Below, one piece after another: positions 24,698-39,200 of a stretch of 64,000 nucleotides of DNA (position 1 is the first letter of the stretch; the number at the start of each line of letters is the position of its first letter). The notes beneath the pieces were generated by a model. The model made no database searches. It saw only the letters and a list, made by a program, of their open reading frames with translations, and was not told the DNA's origin. The DNA is from Strongylocentrotus purpuratus (taxonomy: Eukaryota; Echinodermata; Echinoidea; Camarodonta; Strongylocentrotidae): positions 30,496,640-30,560,639 of the forward strand of contig NW_022145596.1 in the NCBI RefSeq assembly GCF_000002235.5. The letters run 5' to 3'. Both the position numbers and the translations under genes were made by a program.

Positions 24698-25929
24698 TTT
24701 AATTAGTCTTTAATTGTTGAAACACACACAACTAACACACACACGAACACTCTCACTTCCCTCTCCCCAACACACCATTTCCGCACACCCGGTTCACACA
24801 TCATACCCAATGGCATACACCCTGCAACATAGTGGAACATTCTACGACATTAACATTTTTTCCTGCAAAATAGACCTCTTGAATCACGTAAGACGTAATT
24901 TACCCTATTCTGATGACTTGAATGCATGCCAAGATAACAATGGCTGCGTTTCGATACAGAAATAAACTAGTTTGCGATTAGAAATAGTCAATTTGTCAAT
25001 AATTGGAAGTGACGTCGAACGAGCTACGTCTGTGCTGGCAGTGGCCCATCGAGCGAACATGAGACAACCAGAGCAATATGTTTCATATTTAATTGATTCG
25101 CAATCATTTGTATTTATTTTTACTTTGTGCTCAGGAATTGTTGTCATTAACACAGGGATAAAATAACAAATATGTATAAAATTGTCAACGGTTGGGTTTC
25201 AAGCTTCAAGAATTTATTAATAAAAAAAACGAAAAAAGCTGTCTCAAAATATAAAACATTGACTACTCTTTAATCAAATATGATGTAAAAGATATTATGT
25301 TATATCATTCTAAGCCCATAGTTATAACACCTTATTAAAGATAGTTATCAACTAATTACACGGCCTACAGTAGACGTACTATATATATATATATATATCT
25401 ATATATATATGACTATAGTAATATAGGTTGCTTTTTGTCAAAAGTACTTGATGAAGACGTAATGTACGTCGAAATGTTGTGACCTAAGAAAAACTCTTAG
25501 ATTTAAAGCAAGAATCTTCTAGTCATGATTCATCATGAATTGCGCCATCTTATGCCAAGAAAATTATCAAAAAAGTCATTGCAGTCATTAGTCATTTATG
25601 AACATGTATTTGCATTCCAAACACAATGTGGAAGAAACTTCTAAACCAGTTTGCAGGCACAGACCCTTGTCCTTAGATTTGCGTAACAGTGTCTGCAACT
25701 TTGAGAATACGCTGAGACCATACTACATAGGCTTTGTACTTCAGCTGCTCCGGAAACAGTCATGGCTGACAGAACTACATGTAGGCTCTGCTCATGGCTT
25801 TAGGATTTGTGGTCAAGAGTCCAACTAGAGTATGTGCCTGCAGACAAAATCTGCTTTCCATTTCATCCTAACTACTGTAAGATCTTAACTCTACTGTACA
25901 TGCACATTAAGCTTCAAACATATTATGGC

Positions 25930-26800
25930 TAAATTACATAGGAAATTTTGTAAATACATATTTGCAAAATAAATCGTATAGAACTACTATGACAGCTGTC
26001 AACTAATTACGTAGTGCATCAACATATCTAGACAAGTGTAATTAAATTGAGCCCTGATCATGGATTTTAATGTATGTTACAGGTAAGCCTCATTTGGTAC
26101 AACCTTCTGATTCCAGCCATTAACATAAACTTAAGAATGATATATACTCTTGGTTAAAGGAAATTTAATAAAATATATTTACAAATATATATTTCTTCGA
26201 AGGAGAAATATAAAGCGTGTCTATTGCATTGGCATACAGCTTTTGAAGTGGCAACCGATAATGCCTATCAATAAACCTGTGAGACTGATTAGTGTAATAT
26301 TTCTACTGCACATGAAAAAAATAGTTATGCACGAAACAGGTTGATAGTCCAGATTTGTTTTTAAATATTATAAATTGCAATAATGAAACGAAAGCATAAG
26401 TACTTTTTTATAAACTGTTTAGAAAAACATTTTCATATATAATTATGATCGAGAATAACAAAATATACTTGAAAGAATGTGTTTGTGTATTCTCCCATCC
26501 CCTCCCACTCCCTCCCCCATTAAAAAGATATATTTGCAAAACGTCGTACAGAACTACAATGACAACTGTCAACTAATTACGTAGTACATCAACATATTTA
26601 GTCGAGAACGGGGTCTAGGAATGTTTAATGAATATGGGCGCTGATCATGGATTTAAAATGTGTGTTGTACGTAAGCCTCATTTGTACAGCAATTTGATAC
26701 TAGCCTCATTATCTATTATTTCAAGAGCTACCTATACTGTGCACTATTGTGCTGCAGCGTCAACATAAACTTAAGAATGATAATACTCTCGGTTAAAAGA
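25930..26800. repeat. direct duplication in left arm
   Basis: About 25960-26160 and 26520-26800 share TTTGCAAAA, GTCAACTAATTACGTAGT, CTGATCATGGATTT, GTAAGCCTCATTTG and CATAAACTTAAGAATGAT in order. The right arm (54.75-55.1 kb) seems to hold only one equivalent, so this duplication is younger than the palindrome. Confidence 0.8.
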
Positions 26801-27279
26801 AACTTATTAGAAAGATAGTAACAAATATATTTCGGTGAGCAGCTGAAATATTTACATTATATAATGGATTATAACGAAAATGAGGGTTCATGTTTTGTTT
26901 AGTCTTCTTTAAATCCCTTTCCCCATACGACTAAAGGCTCGATCAGACATTACGCGGCAAAACCGTGGCGTGTTTTTCTTAAGATGACGTAAAGTGTAAT
27001 AAGCAGCACATTTCAGTGACTTTAATGATCATCATCAATTCACATTATGTGAATTACTTGCATGAATTTAATGAGGATCTGAGATTGCAGTCGTTAACTT
27101 CGCGCACGCACGCGCGCCCGCACCCCGTCGTCGGTATGCACTTGTATTGTTCAGCGTTTGCCGTGTAACCTGTGAGAAAGTGCATGTATACTATTAAATG
27201 TGAACTTGTACTCATAACCGGTTCGTTAAACGATGCCTAGAAGGATGATTTTGTCGTCGAAAGTTTCATGTTTCTATGG

Positions 27280-30200
27280 TTATGCCACACCACTGGCCCT
27301 TCCTCGACCTTCGCTAAGTTCTTGGTATTGCGAGATGACGCAAATTAGACACGTGATCTGAAAAAGAGAGATAAAATATCAAAATCGTGAATTTTTAAAG
27401 CAGCATGAAAAATCGTCTGGAAAAACGACCCAATCAATGCAACTTTTTTCAATACCTATACACACCGTTACATAAAAATAATACATTTGGTTTATTTATG
27501 TAATGTTAAATGGACACAGATGTCCCTATACTAAAAATGACACGCTATTTTCAGTGTCATTTTTCATTTATTGTTTGTTTATAAATACTAGTGCCTTGGA
27601 GCCCATATTGATTAAATCGTGCACTTTGATAAGGAAAATGTTTAACTTACACAGCACTCAGATAAGTAATACCACTACTAAAAATATATTTTTTCATTTC
27701 TGATGTTTGTTGGCCTTGTTCTGTCCAAATGTTGAATAATGCTATAAGAGGTATTGAGCTAAATGACTAATGGTTGGTGTTTAAAAGGAGAATTTTTTTA
27801 AATTTAAAAGTGGACATAGTATTTGAGAATCTTCGTCGTTCCTATTGATTCCATGTGAAAGAATATCATACTAGCAATGCCACCGTAAAAGATCTGCTCT
27901 TGAAATGCTCCCTTATTTCGAAATATGGCCATAAATGGTTTACAACTTTGGACCACATTCTGACTATTTATAGTACCCGTGTCGAGGTAAATTCATCCTC
28001 GCTGTCTTCTATTTTCAGCAAGGTGTATTCGTCTTTTTTGTTTAAAGGTATAAACCAGTTTCGGAAACGCCCCCCTCTCAAAAAATGAAATGGAAGCTCG
28101 TATTACCAATCATGTGAAAGAATATGTTTTTACTAATACGTGATGATACAAATGTTGCCGGGAAACCGCCTCTTAATTGATATATTTGGTAAATTATCAT
28201 ATCTATCCGGACTAGATAGATATAGGGTAGTCCCATATACATCTTTCTGTGTAAAGTGCTTGTAAAGTAACCATATGGCTCCGAATATTCTCATTGGGCA
28301 ACGCCCCCTATCGTCAGAGTCCAGCAGCCTAACATGTTAGCCTATGGACTTTTACCCCAAAAATCGTTAACAATTCATTTGTTTTTTAAACGAAAAGCAC
28401 ATCCACCCGACATACGTTGACCACTAGCTCTTTCATTGGAACCCTCATGTCCCATTGACAATTCGAAAGTTTCCCCACCGTAATTTGATCAAAATGGGTC
28501 GCCAGCTCGCCAGTGCCTATATAACACATGTGCAACAAGTCAAACTTTGGACGCAATTTGCCACGCGATTGTAAGGTTGTAGGTCAAGCACACGAAAGAT
28601 AATAAGCATGAATTATCGTAGATCAGTTCTGATTGGTTCATTATGTCTATTTCAGCCAACCCCCACCTTCATTTTTCCATTTGGTGTAGGCAAACATTTT
28701 GCCGAGTTAAGCCAAACATGAATATTCATGACACGCCATGGACTATTCGATTATTTACAGAGGGGTGCAATTGTGCACCACATCAAACTCCCCTACTTTC
28801 AGTCAAGTATTTCATTGTATCATGTAGTTTGGTAGGTTTATTTTACTAACTGTTTAGTTATCAGATATCTATAATAGTTTAAAGATATGGAAAAGGTTCT
28901 TGTATTTTATATTTAGCAAAGCAATCTCACTTCTTGACACACATACAATTACCACATACACACGAACACTCTTACTTCCCCTCCCCAACACACCATTTCC
29001 GCACACTCGGTTCACACATCATACCCAATGGCCCTACAACATAGTGGAACATTTAAGTTTGGTACGACGTCGAACTAGCTACTTTTGTGCTGGCAATGGT
29101 CCAGCGAGCGAAAATGAGACAACCGGAGCAATATGCAAGACTGGACCAAATTGTTTAACATTTTGATGATTTCAGAACCTTGCAGTACTTATAAGCTAGA
29201 TGGTCAGCCTTTTCTGATCGATTCCACAACGTTTCTTTCACAATGCAATCGCATGACCAGAACTGGTCAATATCTTTAATGTGTCGACCTTATGATTCAA
29301 GAACCTCATAAAACTGTCCTTATTTCTTGTAATCAATATTTAAGTAATATTGACTGCCTTCAGGGCAATACGACATATATTGCCCGAACCGAAGGTGAGC
29401 CTAGGGCGATATATGACAAGTCGTATTGCCCTGACTTAGGCAGTCAATATTACTATTATTAACCACATCGGACATCTAGAGTAAACAAGAAACTTTTAAT
29501 ATATTATACTCTTAAATTATGTAAAATACAGTAGCTTACACTGCATAGGGTTTCCTAGCATGAACAGTTGAAAAAACATCGTCAAACCACCACTGTGCAT
29601 CCATGCTCCAGTGCTTGACGACATTTTAAATACACTGCAAACAGTGTGCCTTGGGTGTGATTATTACCTTTACAATAGAGTGCGCGGAAAGTGCGCAGGT
29701 TCTCATACGCGTAATAGATGCGCAAAGAAAATTACAAAATACCCGGATGTTGGCTCTACTTTATTGCCCGCGAGTTTAACATGCATTTTGCCATTGACAT
29801 TTCTGATCGGGCAATAATATTTGTTCATTGGTTAACAGTGTATTATTATTGACCGGCAAATCACACACAAAATCCCATTGACATTACATTGATAATATAG
29901 AGATATCGACTGCTACGAGAGGAGTGATGGCAGCGGATTCAACTTTCCCTTGTGCGTATAAAAACAGCCAGTCCTCGAATATTAAAGCAGTCTACTTCTA
30001 CTTCTACTTCTATAGTAAAACTCATCAACGCCTGTTCAGCATCTAGATGAGGGTAAAGCATAGAGTTGTTATATGCCGAATTAAAACAAAAATCTACCAA
30101 GAATTCTTACCTTAGCCTTTTATTAAGTAGAGATTTGTTAAATATCACAAAAAGTCTGAGACAATGTCTGTTAATCTTCGCTGGAAAAATGACTAAAAGT

Positions 30201-33200
30201 TTCAATCATTTGGGAATCGCAGACAAAAAGCACTGTATGGTGTCCGCGCTCGCACAAAGACAATTTTAACACGTAAACAAATGGGGATCGCAGTACTTAT
30301 ACCCGCCTACAAGTTAATAGTCTTTTGAAAGGATCCCTAGGGCGCTTTTCTGAAGACTATTGACTGGTAGCTAGGCGGGGCATGGCTTAAATCACGACTC
30401 CTATTTCCACCAATCAGATGGCTAGATTTCTAACATGAGGTATATTATACAAATATACACTGCCTTGAGAGGTTCTGGTTAAAACTATGCGCAAGAGGTG
30501 ACTCCAATAGTACTATTTGCTGAGAGGCGCATCAAAAAATTGTTGGCTTTTGATTGGTTGAGAGCTCGTCACATGACCAAAAATATTTGACCTATTTTTA
30601 GAAAGTACTATATGAGAGTATTATTTTGGTTTACCATTTGGGAGTTGAAAAAAAATGTGAATTTTTTTTTTTGAATTGAATCAAATTTTGTTTTCAAATC
30701 TTAATTTGATGAAAATAAAATATTTTAAATCTTTTTAGATAAGGCGAGGCGTCAAAAATATCGATACCAGCAGGCTGCCGCCTCACGTATTGGCGCATCG
30801 AGGCTGCAATTACGGCCGAAGCCTGGCTGGGGCAATTACTTTTCTTTTGTTAGCACAGCCGGCTTGCGCCAGGCTGGGATCTGAGGCTCGGTTTCCATTC
30901 GAAAGGCGGCAGCCGGCGTATGCTTTTGAACGCCATTTCCTACCGCCAGCGGTAGCCGGCTGAGCTAATTTAAAAAATGCAGCCAGGACGCACAAGTGCA
31001 GTTAGCTGCCGCTGGCTGGTATATTTATTTTTGACGCCTCGCCTAAAAATTGACATTTTTTTGTTCTAAATTTTTTTTCTCCCAAAAATGTTTTTTTTTT
31101 TTTTCAATAAATTTTTGATACAGGATATAAAATATATTATAACCGATTGATATTTTCTTTAAAGAAGAAACTTAAGATAACCAGCACAGACTTCAGTATT
31201 AACTTCAACATTTACCCTTCATATGCCACACACATTATCTACCTGTACCTATCATGGGATATATATATATTTATATATACCAAAGAATTCAAGATTGATT
31301 GTTTCCAGGGCAAGATTATTTCATACCGGTTAATCTATATACGGGTTGCCTTGGAGTCACTCAAGACTGGACGTTTGTAACTTTGCAAACCCATTGTGCT
31401 GCACAGAGCAATCCTTCCACCTATTGTTTTGTGCATAATTGCACGTGTGACAAAGGAGCAGCCGTGCAGAGAGGCACAGAAAGCAAGCGAAGTGTTAAAA
31501 TACTTACGTTGAGGGCAGTAAATAGGAGCCAGACGACAAAGATCACGACAACTCCAGCAGACGCGGCCGCCTTCGTAAAAAAAAATGCATATACAAAATA
31601 CAGTCACATTATTTTGGTAAACCAAATATTTTGAATTTAATTTTCAGCGACAGCTTTTAGAAAATTGAATAGGTTAACGATTGTAGTGATAGGAGACCAT
31701 AAATTTGTGGTGTCTTTTAATGTCTTACAGTAAGAATCACAATAAACTTCTAAAATATGTTTAATCTCTTTGATAAAGGCCTACATAATTAAATTAAAGG
31801 TTATCATACTCAACGGAAACTACCTTTTAAATAATGGAATTAACTTATAAGAGATGAAACATTTCCTGTGTCTGTGAGCAGTCAATAAACTACAAACACA
31901 CTGAAACAGTAATCATAATCAGTGCTTTTCAGTTTAAGAATCAGATCCCGAAACAGTTGGAGTGTCCCCTCTGACCCCAACTTGTTGACGCATTTAGGTA
32001 CGCCCCTTCCCATTGGATACGCCATCGGATAAGATCACTTACGATCAATAACAAGATAACCCATGCAATGGTTTGTAACACCATAAGAACCGTGATCGCC
32101 ACTATGTAAGGAATCAACTTCGTCCTGTTGTTCTGCAAAAACAAAAGATAGAAAAAATAGACATCCATCAACCAAAAATATTGAACTATCATCTGAGGAA
32201 TTAATAAAATCAACTAGGCCTAAATCCTGTTCAGATTTGATAAATTATTACAAATGCAGTTTGGTGGATGCTGTTTACGAAAAACAACCCGAGATTGTCT
32301 ATTACAATTAAAGGTATGAGATCTATGAATGATGTATTAGTCCAGCGTTTTTCAACTTTTCTGTTAGTCACGCTACCCTTTCACGAAATAAAGAGTTTCG
32401 CGTCACCCCAATCCCAAATTCATCACAGAATATTCATTTTGCACCATTCTGACTCTCGTCAAATTCCATAATTGTAGGGACATAGTTGTTCCTAAATTTT
32501 GCGAGCGCGCGTAGCGAGCAAGAAAAAAAAGTTTTACCATTTTAAAATGGTTAGGAAAAAAATTGTAATCAACATTCTAGAAAATATATAGAAAAGTACT
32601 GTATGCGGGTACCTCGATGCCGAGTGTACATGCATTAAACAAAAATATATATCATATATTCGATTATGACGTCGATACGGGAATATAAAGATTTGGGCAT
32701 CTCGAAATAATAATACTCTTGCAGTTTCTGGAATTCGTATGTCACGAAATCAACGTTATTCCAAAATAATTCTTTGATTTATCTTAATATCTCTCGCGGC
32801 ATCCCTAGAGAGGTCTTGCAGCAGCACCCCCAGGGTCCCACAGCAAACCGGTTGAGAAACGTTGTATTATGCAAAAGATTTTGAAGAACTACGCATTGTC
32901 ATTTCGATCCCATATTTGACTTGAGTTCCCGAATGGGACAGTGAATTAAAATCTGAATATCAAAAGACAAACATTCTCTTCACTTAAGTCATGTAATAAT
33001 TTGGATAATGCTTTTCCTCCAAAACCTATTCTTTTGATTGGTGTCATTTTTATGTATCTATTAACACACTATTGATAATCTTTATTTTTATGGCCACATT
33101 ATATTTCATGGTCGCATTTATCCAGTATTAGTTCTGTTATTCCCGAGGGCCCAGTGCATGTAGCCCCAGTTTTAGCCGATTACCTTCACCTGGGTGGAGA

Positions 33201-36200
33201 GTGGCAAATATAGATTGGTGCTCGCCAAAGGACACTATCTGTCACGATAGTTCCTTCTTACTTGTCTAATAATCTCTCTTCCTCTTTCTCTCTCTGTCTC
33301 TGTCTCATCCACAATGTCCTTCAATCTAACCATGGATGTTAGGTCCATGCCCTAACACTCTCCATCCCCTCCTTCCCCCTTTACTCTCTATCTTTTTCTT
33401 GAACGCTCTCTCTCTCTCTCTCTCTCTTTCTCTCGTTGTCCCTGTAACTTGTCTCCCGGACCTACCTGGGACACGCCATCTAAGAGAACAATGGATGCGA
33501 TGAGAAGAAAAGCGGCGACGGCAATTTTAATACTGTATGCTGCTGCATACATCCCACCAGCACCCGGTTCTTTAAATAATTACAAAATCGTATGAATTAG
33601 TTACTACAAGTTATCTCATTTCCGTTATATGGTTCATGAAACATGAAATATAAATTCCACTCGTAAGAAAATAAGTAAGAAGAAATACGATAATCATTAG
33701 CACGAGGAAGGTCTATATTTACCCATTTTGAGACAGTAATATGTCAATGGCTAGCTTGATCATTCTTTTTCAAATTGGCCTTAAACAAATTATTGCTACA
33801 CTGTTCTAATAAATGTAATTGTTATCATTCAAAACAATACGTATATACATGTGTATATATGAGCTATGTCAAAAAAAATAGCAGTCATTTTGAACCTTTA
33901 AAGGTGTTTGTCAATTTTAGGATTTTTAAGACCTATGTTTCCTTCTTTTGAATTCCCAGTGTCAAACACAAAGTAATCATGCAACAAAACGGGGCACAGT
34001 GCGTGAAGATATTATTGTATTGCTTTTGCACCTTGTGTATTTTATATGGCTTTTAATCAAAACTTACTATGGAACCGTGAACATGGAATGCTTGTCTCGA
34101 AAGCGTTAAATTTTAAGGAAAGTGAATAAGATGTATCTATGGTACAAATTATCCATAACAGGGGACATCCCTGTAGACCGACATCCTTGGAGTCTACGAG
34201 CTTAGGGAGCAATATCGACGATCTAGTACACCCTTGGAAGAGTTGTCAAAAGGTCCACGAGACCGAAATGTCAATCTCGTAGGCTGTCGGTTTCGTGACC
34301 ACTTTTGTACAAAGACTTCCATGATGGTCAATCTACCTTCATTCGTGTGAACAATTTAAACCAACTAAATTACTGAATTCGACTGAAAACTATACAGTAT
34401 TTTATAATTTTGGTGGGTGGTATGCCCAATCAAGACAGATCTCATATGAAATCGAATTTGGTGGGATATCTTAGTTTCTTTTTACTTTCTCTCGTTCTCT
34501 CTATATACATATTCATATTCATATTTATTTCATTTCCAACAGAAAGGTAAACAAAGATATTACAATTTTTCATACATACACTGTCGCTCATAAAGGTGGA
34601 ATATTTTAGTTTTACCCTAATTTATGGAATTATTTTAAAAATAATTTAAAAATAATAGATCTAGATAATATTATACATTCTCAGATTGTATTGAATAATA
34701 ATTTGCCAATGTGTGTTTTGCGGGACTGCTAAAGCATGGGTATGCTACTATGCTTATCAACTAGGGGACCTATGCCCTTAAGTCATAAATTACAGTAATG
34801 AGGATTAATGCTTCACAAAAGGGCACAACTATAGCACATCGACACGGTTTTGATCCTGGGGCCTCACAGTTACGAGGCCATTGTTTTGTCACTGAACTAT
34901 GACTGTACGCAGCGGGGGCTAGGGTAGGGGGCAGTTTCCATAAATTAAAAAACAAACAGAAAATGCAATAAATTTTCAATAATTTATTGCATTTTACCCC
35001 GGTCCCCAACATAACAAAATCCTCTGGACGGCCATGCATTATGGCTCAAGGCATGGGCACACAGGATATTTTTTTATGTTGGAAACAGGGGTAAAATGCA
35101 ATAAATTATTGAAAATTTATTGCATTTTCTTTGTGTTTTTTTATTTATGGAAACTGCCCCCCCTACCCTAGCCCCCGCTGCGTACAGTAATGGTTCAGTG
35201 ACAAAGCAATGGCCTCGTAACTGTGAGGCCCTAGGATCAAAACCGTATCGATGTGCTATATTAGTGCCCTTTTGTGGGGCATTAATCCTCATTACTGTCA
35301 TTTATGACATAAGGGCATAGGTCCCCTAGTTGATAAGCTTAGTAGCATACACATGCTTCAACAGTCACGCAAAATACAAATTGGCAAATTATTGTTCGAT
35401 AAAATCTGAGAATGTATACTTTTATCTAGATCTATTATTTTTAAATTATTTTTAAAATAATTCCATAAATTGGGATAAAACTAAAATATTCCAACTTTAT
35501 GAGCGACAGTGTAATTCATTTATAGGAAACTATACAAATAAACTTTGCACATAATAAAATTATTACAAGAAATTCTTAATTTCTGAGGAAATGGGGAGGG
35601 GGATCCACTAAAAAGCCGTGCTTGTAGTTTGTGGATCCCCCAGTGCCTAACATACTGTTTCAAGAAGGCCTATTAATCAGATAAAAAGTGCCCCTTTTTC
35701 TTTGTAATAAGTGCCCCTTTTTACTTGTTATAAGTGCCCTTATCAAAATCTGATAGGTGCCCCTTTTACTTTGGCAAGAGCCCCTTTTCCTTTATAATAA
35801 ATGCCACGTTCCTTTCCGTAACTACTACAAGTAAAACAGCGAACTGCGTGTATTACCTGTAATATCTTTACTGTTGACAGCGCTGAAATACCCAGCCCAG
35901 TTGAAGGACGTCATCGCTATATAGATGAAGCTGGATATCTGTGATTAAACAAAATAAAACAAAAAGAATGTAAAGTTCGAAAATCCATGAGGAAGTGGAT
36001 ATAGCAATAAAATGGTAAACACAAAATAGAGGCCTATATTACACAGACCCTGTAGTTTTTTGTTTACATAGATATTTCAAACGGGGCAAATTAAGGGACT
36101 TATTGGCCTGTCTTCATACGAGCGTGTGTATATATTCCTCCGTAGATCATTGCAGTTACTAAGTTGCAGTTATGTGATGCAATGTGAGATAAATATTCAG

Positions 36201-39200
36201 GGGTGGTCTCAGCGTTTGCGCGGTGGGCTTTAGCGGTATTTCAAATATTATTTTTAACTTAATATTCAGTGTAAAGGCAGGGTATTTTACTAACATCGCT
36301 ACCACTGCTGTAATGTATTTTTAATTGCGCCATCTTTCGGTGGAGACATACAACGATTTCAAGTTCCAGTTCCCATGGACATTGGTAGCCTCATTCAGAG
36401 CGCATCTAGCATGAGGTAATGAATATGCATGTCTGTGGTGTCCTGTCTGATAAAATGAAGGTATATAATAAATACATAATAATAATAATAATGAACATTG
36501 ATGGCATCTGCACATTTCAATTAGGGAGAAATTATCACCATCATACAGGCTAATTGTCTACGGATATGCAGTTGTAGTAAAGTATTAAGTAGGCCTATAA
36601 TTATTTTATTTTATTTTAAGATACAAGTTTGAATTCGTACTAACCAGTTGGTGATGCATTGTGGGACATGGCTGTCGACACATTGGGACATTCTGAGCAG
36701 CAGATGGCCGTAACCGTAAACAAGAAGTAGCGGCAGTAGTATACACTGCCTTCAATATCAACTTTGCAACTCTGTTAATATGTAGTTTAAATTGAATGGC
36801 AAGTGATCAATTTCGGATCTGTCTCTTCTAAAGTCTTTACAATTGCTTGGCAAAGTATTGACAGTCAATTAAATAACATGATCGCAAAGATTCTCACTTT
36901 CAATATCGTATCATATCTATCAGGCGCGTACGCAGGATTTTTTTCAAGGGGGGGGGGGGGGGGGGGGGGGGGTAAGAGGCCCCCCCCCTTTTTTTTTTTT
37001 GGTCTCGAAATTTTAAAATTTGACATTTTGCTCCGTTGGGGGGGGGGGGGGGGGTAAGGTCAGCTTTTTTAGATCAACCATGGGAATTTTTTTTTTTTTT
37101 TTTTAAATAAATAAATAAAAAAAACAAAAAAAAACAAAAAAAAACAAAAGGGGGGGGGGGGGGTTTAGAGAAATTTAGGGGGGGGGGGGGGGGGTTTACA
37201 CACAAAAAAATACCAAAGGGGGGGTTTAACCCCCCCACCCCCCCCCCCCCCCCCCATTTTTTACTCTCTTGAGTAAATGGGGGGTTTTAACTGTAGGGTT
37301 TGTCACTTTGTTCTTTCTTTATGAGGAATTATGCAATGGTGGATAGGGAATGGCAACGCAAGTAAGGTACAACAGGAAATGTAATGGGTTTTATATTTTA
37401 AACTATTTTAGCCACACTTCATAATGGATGTCTGAAAAAGAAAAGGCTGATGTAGCTTGATACGTCTCGCTCTCCTTATAATGTACGCTTCACAAGAAAC
37501 TTTAACGTGAAGAGGAAAGTATCCAATACTTATAGGCTAATTATACGATGGCTATATAATAAAGATGTATCCTAATTGTAAATGTTATTCTCTGAATGTA
37601 GAAAGGCTTGGAGAAAGCACCAAACGAGGGAGAAATTATTCTTGAAGCAGGGAACAGGGTGATGTTATATTTCTACAAGAAACTTATAGTTCTAAGGACA
37701 GTGCGTCCCAGAAAAAACGAAACCGAGAATTATCGATGTTTTATCATAACTTAGTCACATTTATAATTAATAAATGCCATATATTTGGAAAGCTTAGATC
37801 CTCCTCTTTCATTTGATGCAACTCATATGATGCATATTTCACGCATGAGTGATTAAAATCAATTTCTAGAAAGTTGGGTTTCTGCCCTTTCATATGACAC
37901 TTCAATCAGGAAAAATGAGCAAGGAATGACAAAGTTCTGTTTGTTTAAAGGGAAAGTCCACCCCCAAAATAAGTTTGTTTCGATAGAGGCAGAATAATAA
38001 GAAAATCAGGTGAGTGAAAGTTTGAGCAAATTCTGAATGAAAATAAGAAAGTTATGAATTATTGAAGTTGTGATCAATCAAATACAAATTGGCAACTCTG
38101 TGACTTATCATACGAGCTCTCCTTCATTTGCTTTGTGCATAATATTCCATAAAATCATGTTTTCTTCGTTATTGATGACGGAATATATATTTGTTCCTTG
38201 CAGGGGGAGTATAGAAACATATTTGCAATTATTATATTTAGGGTGCATGTATGGTTGAAATTTTTCCTGAGGGAAAATGAAAATTTTAGATTTTTTTAGC
38301 ACTGAGCAAATGGAAGTTGAGCTCGCATGATACGTCATAGAGTTGCCAATTTGTGTTTGATTGATCACAACTTCAATAATTCATAACTTTCTTATTTTCA
38401 TTCAGAATTTGCTCAAACTTTCACTCACCTGGTTTTCTTATTATTCTGCCTCTATCGAAACAAACTTATTTTTGGGGTGGACTTTCCCTTTAAAGTAGTG
38501 CTTGTATTTCCCTAATTGTATTAAACGAATTCGTTTTCGCTTGCTGCCTGCCGTAGTAACAAACGGAATTAACAATAGACTTAACTCCGTTTCGTTGACA
38601 ATCAGCCGTAGACGAAAGACTTCATGCATGATTTTGGCACGATTTCAAAATGTTATACCCCCCCCCTTAAAAAAAAATCCTGCGTATGCCACTGTGGGGG
38701 CTACATAAAACTGCCACCAGGGAGCTTCCACCAGGAAGCTACTACTAGGAAGCTGAGAAGTCAAGTGTCAAGTGTTCAAACACTCACAACAGAATTACAA
38801 TGTGTTTGTTTAATATGAAGGAATATTGAAATTGACGTGTCTATTGTCCATTAGTTAATATTCTTTTTACTGGTAGAATTTAGAAATTATGATAATAAAT
38901 CTATTCAATGCCCTTCTTTGCATTTGAAGGTTAATTAAAATCAAATCATTTATTCTTCATTGAAAAGTTGTTATTCACTAGTATAAATTTATATTGATAG
39001 AGAATTTACAAATCTCAAACTCAAACACTCAAATAGTTGTGTAATATACACTTATGATTGATCTTAATTAAAAGATAATGAGCAAGAGACAGAAATGATC
39101 AGAGAATGGAAGAAAACAAGAGAAAAGTTCGGGAGATGGTATAACAAAGACGAAATGACGTTCTGAAATGGAAGAAATATGAGGACACGAAAGCGTGGTC

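Larger units (their letters stand above)
21539..25080. mobile_element. TIR element, long copy with nested insertions
   Basis: The ends read CATATAGCTCCGATTAGTCTC and, in complement, CATATTGCTCTGGTTGTCTC. The 864-base copy at 28272-29135 has the same ends and the same internal sequence. This copy has grown by insertions: a LINE tail plus tandem duplication (about 21831-23520), a hAT MITE (24005-24327) and a SINE (24411-24697). The right palindrome arm lacks the whole element and so represents the empty site. No coding remnant was recognised and the superfamily is unknown. Confidence 0.7.

Noticed and set aside
36922-38693. One large hAT element between the G-tract end at 36.92 kb and the similar inverted end at 38.69 kb
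   Set aside because: The flanking 8-mers do not match, so these are more likely ends of separate copies.
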